Positions 1 through 8,328 of a stretch of 26,381 nucleotides of DNA are shown here, in pieces. This DNA comes from Strigomonas culicis (Eukaryota > Euglenozoa > Kinetoplastea > Trypanosomatida > Trypanosomatidae): NCBI GenBank assembly GCA_000482145.1, contig AUXH01000240.1, positions 1 through 26,381 of the forward strand, read 5' to 3'. Every line of letters starts with the position of its first letter. Position 1 is the stretch's first letter. Under the pieces are notes generated by a model. It saw only the letters and a list, made by a program, of their open reading frames with translations. It was not told the origin of the DNA and did not search any database. Position numbers and translations under genes: made by a program.

Positions 1-37
<37 letters not shown>
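1..37. repeat. (AG)n dinucleotide repeat, probable polypyrimidine tract of the next gene
   Basis: An uninterrupted AG alternation fills the first 37 bases. On the minus (coding) strand it reads as CT repeats. Similar CT tracts sit just upstream of the trans-splice acceptors of other genes in this window, for example at 1031-1069 and 5867-5895. The likely reading is that this is the polypyrimidine tract of a minus-strand gene whose start lies left of position 1. The gene itself is not in the window, so this role is inferred. The array may extend beyond the edge. Confidence 0.7.
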
Positions 38-40
<3 letters not shown>

Positions 41-378
41 ATCAATCATAAAAACCTGTATTTGTCACTGACCGGGCCATGAATAGTACTTTATAATACT
101 TTTTTCTTCTTCTCTTTTTCTTGTTAAGTATCTGCATTTCAAAACAACGTCATCGTACATATCAATAGCAAGAGTAATAGATTATCAAAAAACAAAAAAG
201 TACTGTTTCCTTCCCTCTTTTTCTTTCTTTCTTTAAACAGCACTATAATAATAATAATAATGCTAAAAAAAAAGAATACATATGTACTCTCTAGTATATA
301 TATTTTTATCATCCGCGAGGACAATAGTAACAATAATAATAGTAGTAGTAAAAGCAATCGTCGTTATTTTTCCTCTTC
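38..378. other. AT-rich spacer, 3' UTR of the J-like gene
   Basis: This is AT-rich sequence with short trinucleotide runs (ATA at 244-260, AGT/AAT near 325-350) and no GC-rich coding island. It follows the stop codon of the 379-999 gene in transcription order, so it should be that gene's 3' UTR plus the intergenic region. I see no gene in it. Confidence 0.6.
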
Positions 379-999
379 TTATACAGTCAGCACGGCGGAG
401 CTGGATGCGGAGGAGGCGGCCGCTGCTGGCGGCCTTGCGGTGTAAACATAGATCTGCTGCTCCAAGATCTGAACGCGTCGATTCTTGCCTTCCAACGGCT
501 GCTGCTGCTGCCCAGGACTGCTGCCATCGCTGGAGTAGTAATAGCCGGCGGTGATGCGCTTACTCCCATCCGGCAGTGTCACTTCTTCGTAGAACCGCTG
601 CGGGCTCGGGTGTGCGCGCGCGTGGTGGAGACCATCCAAACCGCTCGGCACCGCTTCTGCTGCAGGGAGGACGGTGGCGGGGGTCCGCAGCTGCCGCGTG
701 CGCATCGTCTCGTGGTCAGGTGTGTGGGGTGGCACCCGCACCCGCAGCTGCGCGTCGTACGCGCGACGCCGTGCGTTGTTCGTCAGCACCGCGCGCGCCT
801 CCTGACACAGCCGCAGCCGCGCCTGCTTCGGTGCGTTGTGCAGCACGTCGCCGTCGATGTCATAAAAGCTGTCGTTGTCGGAGAAAAAGGGTTTGAAGAG
901 GCGGAGAACGTTCTGCTTGTAGGCGTGGTGGATCTCCGCCGTGGTGGCGTCCGGTGGCACCGACAGCACATCGTAGTAAGTGGTGAAGCGTTGTGCCAT
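379..999 (-). CDS. J-domain-like protein lacking the HPD motif
   Basis: This 206-residue protein has an N-terminal J-like fold. It opens with 'YYDVLSVPPDATTAEIHHAY' (residues 8-27), which matches helix I and the start of helix II in DnaJ proteins. It ends with the helix IV-type stretch 'ARAVLTNNARRRAYD' (68-82). J domains stimulate the ATPase of Hsp70 through an HPD tripeptide after helix II. Here that position reads KPF (about residues 36-38), so the family's catalytic-stimulation motif is absent and the protein is J-like rather than a true co-chaperone. Residues 86-206 are low complexity, with a Gln run (164-167) and an Ala/Ser-rich tail, and I recognise no domain there. There is no obvious signal peptide or membrane segment. 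The ATG at 997-999 lies about 30 bases downstream of a good splice acceptor. Partner and location are unknown. Confidence 0.72.
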   Translation of the reverse strand: MAQRFTTYYDVLSVPPDATTAEIHHAYKQNVLRLFKPFFSDNDSFYDIDGDVLHNAPKQARLRLCQEARAVLTNNARRRAYDAQLRVRVPPHTPDHETMRTRQLRTPATVLPAAEAVPSGLDGLHHARAHPSPQRFYEEVTLPDGSKRITAGYYYSSDGSSPGQQQQPLEGKNRRVQILEQQIYVYTARPPAAAASSASSSAVLTV

Positions 1000-1028
1000 T
1001 TTTTTTTTTAAAAAAACTACTTTTTTTT

Positions 1029-1069
1029 CTTAAAGAGGAAGACAAATAGATAAAGAGAGAGAGAGAGAC
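1029..1069 (-). promoter_or_regulatory. Predicted spliced-leader acceptor for the J-like gene
   Basis: On the minus strand, 1069-1031 is a CT-rich tract. The first AG after it is at 1030-1029, about 30 bases before the ATG at 999. This is the canonical kinetoplastid trans-splicing arrangement. The exact site used is a prediction. Confidence 0.6.
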
Positions 1070-1222
1070 CGCAAGATAGTGTGCTTTTACAAGCATAAAT
1101 ATCAGCCCCCACCAGTGCGCATGCCATCTATTATGCAAAAGTAAGAAGCGGTAATCCTCTCCATGTCGAAGAAAAAACTGTATATCTATATATACATGTT
1201 GTATTTTTTTTCTTTTCTCATG

Positions 1223-2221
1223 TTAATACAAGTGTAATGTACACGGTAAGAAGGAGCAACAATACCACTCTTGAAATGTGTGCACTTGATGCCGACCCTT
1301 CGCTTCGGGCGTCTCGTCGTCATGTTCTGCCTCCGCCACAAAAAAATCTGCCACATTGGTATGCAGGTAATCGATAAAAGGCTTTCCTAATAAAACCTCC
1401 TGAAGTGTGCTGCGCCACTCGACGTCGAGGGAAGCTAAAGCGGTATCGATTTCAGGTATAGTATCCTTATTATTATTATTATTTTTATTCTTGTTTCTTC
1501 CAGATGCTTGAGGTGTCTTCTTGGGATCCTCCAAATGCAGGCGCATGGTGTGTAGCCAGCTCGCCGTATCCCCAGGATAATTCATTGTATCGCTCCACAG
1601 GGAGGGATGGAAAAACATGTATATATGGTTTAACAGCGTCAGCATCACCGATGTTTTCAACGGTTCTACTTTTTGGTAAAACAGAGAAAAGGGAATCTCA
1701 TACTCCGCCGTATTCGTCGTCTTATTTTGCCTCTCAATGAGGAAAGGATGACTCGGCAAATTGTAATTTGTCACAGGATCCATCGCCGTCGTCGCCTGCC
1801 ACCCCTGCGTCTGCAGTTTTATTCTCGGCCGCTCAAACGGATACCTTTTCGGGATGTAGACCATAAAACAGAAGAGTGCGGTAGCCCATGGCGATGACGG
1901 GTGGTGGTGGGCGTTATCGTTACAGCTGTCCTCTTCAGCGGCGATGTAGATATACCCTGGCCAGGCTTCTGCGTCGGCCCCATCGTCATGTTCATCGCTG
2001 TGTGTTCGCTCCGTGTCGACGCCCCGCATCGACGACGGCGGGAACAGGAAGACATTTCGAAATGAAAACGGCGAGGGTGGATGCGCGCTGGCGTCCGCTC
2101 CTGCCGCGCGCTCCACGGCCTTCCCCTTATGTCTGTAGTAGTGGTATAGGAGCTGGTACTCTCGGCGAATATAGAGCGAGCGGTATAGATAATCTTTTTG
2201 AAGTCTGTCGGTGGTGGACAT
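1223..2221 (-). CDS. Divergent ubiquitin-conjugating enzyme (UBC/E2)-like protein, no active-site cysteine
   Basis: This 332-residue protein starts at the ATG at 2221; the reading frame runs a little further upstream but only to a GTG. The recognisable core is residues 113-141, 'ATALFCFMVYIPKRYPFERP' and what follows. It resembles the E2-fold strands ending in the YPF-x-x-P-x-[IV]-x-[LF]-x-T signature. Residues 173-209 (EIPFSLF to HPSLW) would correspond to the later helix region. No cysteine and no HPN motif occur between residues 142 and 209, where an E2 has its catalytic site, so it is probably an inactive E2 variant (UEV-like) or an RWD/UBC-fold scaffold. The N-terminal 100 residues and the Asn/Lys-rich linker (242-252, with NKNKNNNNNK) look disordered. 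The base composition is more AT-rich than in its neighbours. The gene is well supported; the family assignment is moderate. Confidence 0.6.
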   Translation of the reverse strand: MSTTDRLQKDYLYRSLYIRREYQLLYHYYRHKGKAVERAAGADASAHPPSPFSFRNVFLFPPSSMRGVDTERTHSDEHDDGADAEAWPGYIYIAAEEDSCNDNAHHHPSSPWATALFCFMVYIPKRYPFERPRIKLQTQGWQATTAMDPVTNYNLPSHPFLIERQNKTTNTAEYEIPFSLFYQKVEPLKTSVMLTLLNHIYMFFHPSLWSDTMNYPGDTASWLHTMRLHLEDPKKTPQASGRNKNKNNNNNKDTIPEIDTALASLDVEWRSTLQEVLLGKPFIDYLHTNVADFFVAEAEHDDETPEAKGRHQVHTFQEWYCCSFLPCTLHLY

Positions 2222-2252
2222 AATACACACTTTTTTTTTTTGCGTTTCTATT

Positions 2253-2305
2253 CTTCAAATCGTGTTTTCAAAAAGGACAATAAGAGAACGAAGCAGAACA
2301 ATGAT
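2253..2305 (-). promoter_or_regulatory. Predicted spliced-leader acceptor for the UBC-like gene
   Basis: A pyrimidine-rich stretch (2305-2268 on the minus strand) is followed by the first AG at 2254-2253, giving a 5' UTR of about 31 bases before the ATG at 2221. The tract is less pure than others in the window. Confidence 0.45.
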
Positions 2306-2575
2306 AATCATGGCGTGAATACACACAGAGACAACTGATGCACGTGGTTGGTGATATCCATGACAGCAGAAAGGCAAGGCCACAACACGAATAAGAATAG
2401 TTATGAATATGAAATAAATAAACAAAAAAGGTGCGAAAACAAGAATATATACGTTTTTTTTTTGTTTCTACACCCTTTTTGCTAGTCTTCAACTGATTTG
2501 CATATGCATGAATGTAACCCAGAAGGAATGCACAAGCATTTTTTGTTTTTGTTTGAATAATCGTTTTTTTTTTCT

Positions 2576-3751
2576 TTAGTGAATCAGTGGTTCTCGCTCA
2601 TCCGCGGCGCCCTGTTCCGTGCGGGCAGCCCGCACGTTGCGGCTGTGTCCACCGGCGTGGCGGTTCATGACATCATTGATGTTACCGCTGGCTGCGTCGG
2701 CAGCGGCCGCGGAGGGGTCCGCGACCTGCACCGCCACCGGGTGAGCGTTGCCGTCCGCGAGCTGCAGCACGCCCAGCGGCGGGGCGGCCGCCTCCAGGTG
2801 CAGCACCTCAGCTGCGCGCTCCACGTAGTAGCGGCTGCCGCCCATCAGCCACAGCAGCCCCTCCACAGCGGCCGCTGACAGCGCCACGAGTGCCATGAGA
2901 GCATTAAGGGTAACGCAAGCCCCTCGGAAGCCGTCCCTGGAAAAGGACGTCACGCACCCTTCCATGAAGTCGCACGTCGCGTAGGTTTCGTTGTCTGGCA
3001 CGGCCGTCGGCGTGTCAAAGCGCGTGTGCAGCAGCATGTCGGTGAGTTTCTGATTGCCGTAGATGGCGGCGGCGGCGGCCGCCAGCGCGATTGCGAGCAG
3101 AACGCCGCTGCCGCCGATGAGCCGACAGCCGCAGCCGCAGCAGCCGATCTGACGGCGGCGGTAGCGTCGCACCACGTCCAGCGGCGTGGACGTGGTGCTG
3201 CACAGGAAGGAGAGCCGTAGCAGCCCGCCGAGGGCGCCGCCGGCCACCAGCGCGGTGAGCACAAGCAGTGCAATGATAAGTATCTTCAGCAGATCAACGA
3301 GACGCGCACTCTGGAATAAATGAAAGTTGACCTCCGCCACATTGGTGGATAAGAGGCCGAAGTGTCCAGCCGGGCGCGCCGTGTAACTGGTGGCCGTGGA
3401 CGCAACCAAGGACACATATGTGGTGTAATGGTAGCTGATGCAGACCGCATCGGGGACACTGTCGTTGTCTCCCATCAAGGGGGTCGTGATGGCTTCCGGT
3501 TGCGGCTTTGCGGTATCGAGCCGCCGGTGGATTATGCTCCCACACGCGGGATAAGATCTCCACAAATGGATGTTAGCGCCAGAGAGGAGCGACTGCGAGC
3601 CATCCGCGCGGACGACATAGAGCCCCTCATCCCGTGTCACGACCGGTACCACGAAGTTTACGAGAAGTAGCACCACCAGAAGGGAGAAGGCAATCACTTG
3701 GGATGCGCGCAGGAGCGTCAATATGAGCTCCTTGCAAAACTGAAGCTTCAT
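2576..3751 (-). CDS. Four-pass membrane protein, paralogue A of a tandem pair
   Basis: This 391-residue protein starts at the ATG at 3751; the frame continues upstream only to a TTG in an A/T run. Hydrophobic segments lie at about 16-37, 152-178, 211-231 and 278-303. Between TM1 and TM2 is a loop of about 115 residues that begins with EGLYVVR (42-48) and contains AITTP and two cysteines (70, 104). A shorter loop between TM3 and TM4 carries NET (a sequon at 254), C260 and EGCVTSFSRDGF (264-275). The cytosolic tail (304-391) is Ala-rich and ends EREPLIH, which holds an acidic E-x-x-x-L-[IL]-type sorting signal. The region before TM3 is Cys/Gly-rich (CCGCGC, 204-209) and could be palmitoylated. 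The next gene upstream (4078-5163) shares the same layout and motifs, so the two are divergent tandem paralogues. The topology resembles amastins, but I cannot find the amastin signature. Function unknown. Confidence 0.85.
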   Translation of the reverse strand: MKLQFCKELILTLLRASQVIAFSLLVVLLLVNFVVPVVTRDEGLYVVRADGSQSLLSGANIHLWRSYPACGSIIHRRLDTAKPQPEAITTPLMGDNDSVPDAVCISYHYTTYVSLVASTATSYTARPAGHFGLLSTNVAEVNFHLFQSARLVDLLKILIIALLVLTALVAGGALGGLLRLSFLCSTTSTPLDVVRRYRRRQIGCCGCGCRLIGGSGVLLAIALAAAAAAIYGNQKLTDMLLHTRFDTPTAVPDNETYATCDFMEGCVTSFSRDGFRGACVTLNALMALVALSAAAVEGLLWLMGGSRYYVERAAEVLHLEAAAPPLGVLQLADGNAHPVAVQVADPSAAAADAASGNINDVMNRHAGGHSRNVRAARTEQGAADEREPLIH

Positions 3752-3824
3752 GGTGTTTCTTTTTTTTTTTTTGTATAAAGACAATTACCTTTTTATTGTA
3801 CTTGCTCTTTTTGATTTTTGGATT

Positions 3825-3868
3825 CTTTTTTTCACGTAATTGTGTGTATGAGAGAGAGGGAGAGAGGA
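3825..3868 (-). promoter_or_regulatory. Predicted spliced-leader acceptor for paralogue A
   Basis: On the minus strand a CT-rich tract (3868-3850) precedes the first AG at 3826-3825, about 74 bases before the ATG at 3751. Several later AGs exist, so minor acceptors closer to the start are possible. Confidence 0.5.
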
Positions 3869-4077
3869 TGCTAAAAGCACATCGTTAAAAGAGCGCAGAA
3901 GCAACTGACATTAACAAAACATGTAATAAAAACAATCAACCAGACGATTACTGTTAACTGCATTCATATATAACCACACAGGAAGAAGAACGAAGAGGAC
4001 ATGAGAACAAAAGAAACATACACCAGCACAGGTCTTAAGAGTGCATGCTGTTTTTCTTTTTTTTCTGCACATCTTGT

Positions 4078-5163
4078 TCACTGCCGTTTCTTCTCTGCGC
4101 CTTCCTCCCGTAGGTGTTGTTCTTGCGGTAGCAGCAGCGACGACGGCTGGTACCTGCGCGGCCGGGGTGGATCATCGCCCGCCGCGTCGGCGCCGGGGTC
4201 GTGCCGGCGGCCGCAGCATCGCTGCTGCGCAACAACCGAGAAGACGCACTCCGCGAGTAGGGTCACAAGGACGGGGAGGAGCGCCGCCGGCCCTCCCAGC
4301 GCGCGCCCGTCCGGCACCGTGAACCCGTACGCCGCGAAGCTGCTGACATAGCCCTCCGTGATGGGCCGCCGGCAGTCCGCGGCGGCGGCCGCCGGCGGCG
4401 CGACCGCCAGTGCCGCCTCGTAGGCGCGCGCCCCGTGCCGCACCGCACCGAGCAGCAGCACCAGCACCAGCACAAACAGAGGCAGACCCCACCCGCGCGG
4501 CTGCTGCTGCCGCTCCTGCCGCCGGCGCTGGCGCCGCAGCGAAGCAGCGGGGCCGAAGCGCACAAGGCCCAGCAGGCGGAAAACGTCGGCTGTCAGCGCG
4601 CTGCCCGTGAGCACACTCAGCGTGAGGAGGACAGCGTGGAGGCGCGCACAGACCCGCAGGCGCGGCGCCAGCGCGTTGGATCGGAATAGCACTTCGTTCG
4701 CGTAGGTGCGGTAGCCATAGAAGGTGAGCGACGCGCCTGGCAGCGCCGGGTCGGCGGCGCTCCTGCTGTACTTCAGCTCCGTCTCCCACAGCCGCACCTC
4801 CGCGCGGTAATCCAAAAAGACACAATCCGGCGGCCGCGCGCTGCCGCTGTTACGCGAACCTGCGAGCTCACGCGCGGTGGTCACGTTTTGATAGAAGAGC
4901 GTGCCGCAACGGGGTGTCGTCAAGGCGTCTGGCAGCGACCGCACGGCCGTCGGCAGGAGGTGGTGGCTGCCGCCGCCCGCCGACGTGGCGGCCAGTGGGC
5001 GCACCTCGTACAGCCCCTCGGGCCGCACGAAGAGGGGGTTGCCCATCGCCACCAGAGACGCATAGCTCACGTAGAGCAACATCGCGAGCTGCAGCGCACG
5101 AGCGGAGAGCAGACAGGCGCAGGCCCATCGCGGGCCGTGCTCCGCGGCGGTGGGGGCCGGCAT
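4078..5163 (-). CDS. Four-pass membrane protein, paralogue B of a tandem pair
   Basis: This 361-residue protein starts at the ATG at 5163. Hydrophobic segments lie at about 22-40, 172-198, 225-245 and 289-311. The large first loop begins with EGLYEVR (49-55), contains ALTTP (80-84), and has cysteines at 86 and 114 plus a sequon at N93 (NVT). The second loop has C264 and EGYVSSFAAYGF (270-281). EGLY-x-VR, A-[IL]-TTP, C-[VI]-x-x-Y and C-x(5)-EG-x-V-x-SF-x(3)-GF line up with paralogue A in the same order, which supports duplication followed by strong divergence. The TM2-TM3 loop is Arg/Gln-rich (205-222), consistent with a cytosolic side. The tail is basic and lacks paralogue A's EREPLI ending. 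The gene is very GC-rich, so long reading frames on other strands here are shadows. It is probably a trypanosomatid-specific surface or endomembrane protein of unknown function. Confidence 0.85.
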   Translation of the reverse strand: MPAPTAAEHGPRWACACLLSARALQLAMLLYVSYASLVAMGNPLFVRPEGLYEVRPLAATSAGGGSHHLLPTAVRSLPDALTTPRCGTLFYQNVTTARELAGSRNSGSARPPDCVFLDYRAEVRLWETELKYSRSAADPALPGASLTFYGYRTYANEVLFRSNALAPRLRVCARLHAVLLTLSVLTGSALTADVFRLLGLVRFGPAASLRRQRRRQERQQQPRGWGLPLFVLVLVLLLGAVRHGARAYEAALAVAPPAAAAADCRRPITEGYVSSFAAYGFTVPDGRALGGPAALLPVLVTLLAECVFSVVAQQRCCGRRHDPGADAAGDDPPRPRRYQPSSLLLPQEQHLREEGAEKKRQ

Positions 5164-5193
5164 GACGCTGGAGGGATACAGTGATACTTCTTC

Positions 5194-5250
5194 CTTTTTT
5201 TTTTAATTATATATAAGTCATTCGAGCGGGAGAAGGAGGGGAAAACGAGT
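5194..5250 (-). promoter_or_regulatory. Predicted spliced-leader acceptor for paralogue B
   Basis: A C/T-rich tract (5250-5225 on the minus strand) precedes the first AG at 5195-5194, about 30 bases before the ATG at 5163. An ATG at 5221-5219 lies upstream of this AG and would not be in the mature mRNA. Confidence 0.5.
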
Positions 5251-5603
5251 GTCACTTCTTTTTTTTTTTTTCTCATTGTTGCTCTTCTGTGTGTAGCTGT
5301 CGAAAACCCACAAGGATGTGATCCTATAGAAAAATAGATACACGAAGGTGAGCACAAAACGAAGGAGAAGAAGAAAAAAAAATAAAACTATGCAATAAGT
5401 GTTACCTCTTATTTCAAACATCGCGTCACAAAACAATAACCAGAAACACAATAAACGATGCGTGTTTTTTTACTGCATCCCACTGTTCCATTTTTTTTTA
5501 AACACTAGTCGTATTCTCTTTGTGTTTTAGTTGCGGCTGGCAGGGACGGCTGCTACGCGGACGTGTACACCCTTTGCTTTGTTGCTTTTTTTTTTTTTAA
5601 TTG

Positions 5604-5837
5604 TCAGCCACGTTGGGACGCGGCCTTGTCGTCGAGCGCGCGACGCCGCTGCTGCTGCTCTCGCTCACGGAAGTGCACACGAATCACAAGGTGGAGACAC
5701 AGACACACCATGAGGAGGGCGAGAAATAACAAGAGGAAGCCGACCCACCAGCCGCGCTGGAGCAAGCTGCGGCTGACAGTGTACGTCGTGCGCGTGTAGG
5801 ATTCTGTCTGGAAAGTACTGTTAGTATTGTTTGGCAT
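5604..5837 (-). CDS. Small single-pass membrane protein
   Basis: This 77-residue protein has one strong hydrophobic segment at about 31-52. The N-terminal 30 residues are Asn/Thr/Ser-rich with two N-glycosylation sequons (N3-N-T, N6-S-T). The tail after the membrane segment is strongly basic (RVHFREREQQQRRR, 53-66). By the positive-inside rule the N-terminus should be luminal or extracellular and the tail cytosolic. I do not recognise a family. That it is a real gene rests on three points: it is a GC-rich island in AT-rich surroundings, it is on the same strand as its neighbours, and it has one of the cleanest splice-acceptor arrangements in the window (5861-5895). It lies between a secreted-type glycoprotein and two four-pass proteins. 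Confidence 0.75.
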   Translation of the reverse strand: MPNNTNSTFQTESYTRTTYTVSRSLLQRGWWVGFLLLFLALLMVCLCLHLVIRVHFREREQQQRRRALDDKAASQRG

Positions 5838-5860
5838 GGTGTCGGTTTTTTTTTTTTTTG

Positions 5861-5895
5861 CTTTCAGAAAAAGAGAGAGAGCGAAAAAGAGAGAA
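5861..5895 (-). promoter_or_regulatory. Predicted spliced-leader acceptor for the 77-residue protein
   Basis: On the minus strand CT repeats and T runs (5895-5867) lead to CTGAAAG, with the first AG within it. The acceptor AG at 5862-5861 is about 24 bases before the ATG at 5837. This strongly supports the short gene. Confidence 0.65.
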
Positions 5896-7252
5896 ATGAG
5901 GAATAGAAGATCTGTTAAAAAAAAGAGAAACCATTAATGGACCCATAACAAAGAGAATAGCTTATCCATCTATAGAAAATACATAATTTTTTTAATTTTT
6001 TATGACCGTTAGTAAAAAAAAGCGAAAAAAAAACGTATCGCGATTCTGGTGTACTATCTTGTTGCTTTATAATCTTTTTTTTCATTTCACATTTCTCTTT
6101 ACTCAGTCTCTCTATAATTCATTTTTTCTCTTTTGTTCGTTCTAGTTCTTCACCTTTTTATGAACAGAGAAGCCGTCATAGAAAAAAAAGAAAGGTAAAC
6201 ACGCAGTGGAGAATAGAATAGAGAGGAAGAGAAACTGTTGTGCAGACAAAAAAAATATATGATTATGATTAGTATTCGTTAGACGTAAATAACGGTACCA
6301 AATTAGAAAAAAGAGAAAACAAAAAAAAAGAAACGATTATAGGTACTAAACTGAAGTTAACAGTCTTTCGTTTCGATTCTTTTTTTCTTTCTTTACCTTT
6401 TTCTTTCTTTTTACATTTGTTGTTTGTTCAAATTTGCACGTCGGCATCTTGATAAACATGCCTTAATGCTTTAGCATATATAAATATATATATGTGCATA
6501 GTTCTTTTTTTTCCCTTTTAAACCTCTTTTTACTATTACAGACATACCTCTATATACACCATTTATTTCTTTTTTTTTTTTTTGCAAAAACAGTACTTGC
6601 GTACCTAGAATAAATGCAATAATATGCAAATCGCAATATTAATGAAGACCAAATAAATAACAGAAGTAATAAAGAAGAATAAACTAATTTGTGATTTACA
6701 GTTTATACATGTAGACTAATGGGTACGTGGAGTCATTAGTTGTGGGAAAAAAACAAACAACAACAAAAAAAAAAGAAAAAAAAAACAGCACTTCGTTTGT
6801 GCTTGAGAAACCTATACACTATTTAGAATGTTTTGAACAGTAATAATAAAAACATGTTCTTCGAAAGAGAATCATAAATACATAGATCGATCTATATAAA
6901 CAATGAACGTATGCACAATGTGCGTCTTTTTTTTTTTTTTTTACGCTGTATTACAGAAAGTATTGAGCGAAACAAAAAAAAATGAATTCACACATACAAA
7001 AACAATAACAAATAAAACACCCCAAAAAGAAAGAAAACAGACGAAAACAACCACAATAACAACAGCATAAACCTAAAAACCATACATATATGCAGACGTA
7101 TATATGTATTATCGAAGGTGTGAACGCGATAAAAAAAAAACACACTAAAATAAACAAAAAAATGATGAATAAGACACATCTGTTTTTGATGGAAATACTC
7201 TCCTTCTCTTTTTGTTTTTCTTTTCGTTGTTGTGTATATATAAGCGTACACA

Positions 7253-7297
<45 letters not shown>

Positions 7298-8328
7298 ACA
7301 CATACGCATATATGTATATATGTATGTGACATTTTTTCTTCTAAAAACAAGAACACCAATAACTAAAAAAAAGAGTTCTTTCTTCATTGTTCACATATGT
7401 GAACAGTGAAAACATTAAACAACGCAATTTTTTAGTTTTTTGTCTTGCTTTGGCTAATGGTTCAAAAGATCTAACATTTTTTCCCCTAATGCAAGAGACA
7501 ATAAATAATGGTAAAAAAAAGTCATCAAAAGAGCGAGATTGCATTGATGTACCGATGTATTAATTTCAAGCGTAATAATCATAGAAAGAAGAGCAAAGAA
7601 GATTTAAAAAAAAACGAATAAATAAAGAAGAAAAAAATATTTCGTTTTTTTTTTTTCGCACATATATTCTTTTCGTTTTTTTTTTTAAATCCTTTCTCGT
7701 CTTTTTTTATCACGCTGTTCCATTATCTTTATTTCTTATCTTTTTGCTTTCGGTATAGAGACCTATCTTAAAGGAAAAAAAAAAACGATGTACAAGTTTG
7801 CATTTAAAAATATCAAAAAAGAAAGACGAACATTAATTTTTTATTCTCTTACATATATATATATATATACACTTACATTTACGAAAAACTAACTCACCTG
7901 TAATACATCTGTAAAAAAGAGGAAAAAAAAATAAAAGAAGAAAAAAAAGACAAAACCAACAAAAAGGAAAAAAGGAAACAACAATAAACAAAAAAATAAA
8001 TTAACAATATAAAGGCGTCTGCATTCACAGAGCAGCAAAGAGCGATTAAATACTATATAATATACTTTTATTCATATTTATGTTTTTTCTTTTTATATAT
8101 ATATATGCAATGCTCATAATATGTAAAACACACACAAAAAAAAATGATAAGTGAAACAAACAGGCAAGAATGACAAAAGGAAACCGTCTAGTCTTTTTGT
8201 TGTCTTTTTCTTCATTCTAAGTCTAATTATCGTTATCATTATTAATTATTTTAAAGAATGAAAACAAACAAAATATATTTTTTAACATGTACATTTTTAT
8301 ATCTGTATAAATGTATATAGATGTATGG
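5896..8328. other. Long gene-free AT-rich region, 3' UTR of the 8329-8874 gene
   Basis: About 2.4 kb of AT-rich sequence with many A or T homopolymers of 8-16 bases, short AT alternations (7856-7869, 8096-8106) and a (CA)n array (7249-7311). No GC-rich island occurs. The short reading frames here encode only Phe/Tyr/Ile- or Lys-rich low-complexity peptides. No tRNA-like hairpin set is apparent. In transcription order it follows the stop at 8329, so most of it should be 3' UTR. Confidence 0.6.
7249..7311. repeat. (CA)n microsatellite, (GT)n on the coding strand
   Basis: A nearly pure CA array occupies about 7256-7291 and continues with interrupted CA/CATA units to about 7311. On the transcribed strand it is a GU repeat inside the presumed long 3' UTR of the 8329-8874 gene. 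Confidence 0.85.

Noticed and set aside
2576..5163. Calling the four-pass pair amastins
   Set aside because: Topology agrees, but I could not find the amastin cysteine/tryptophan signature in the first loop and the proteins are longer than typical amastins.
6951..7387. Open frames over the CA repeat region, both strands
   Set aside because: They are products of microsatellite and homopolymer sequence (Cys-Val, Thr-His runs) without a GC-rich coding profile.
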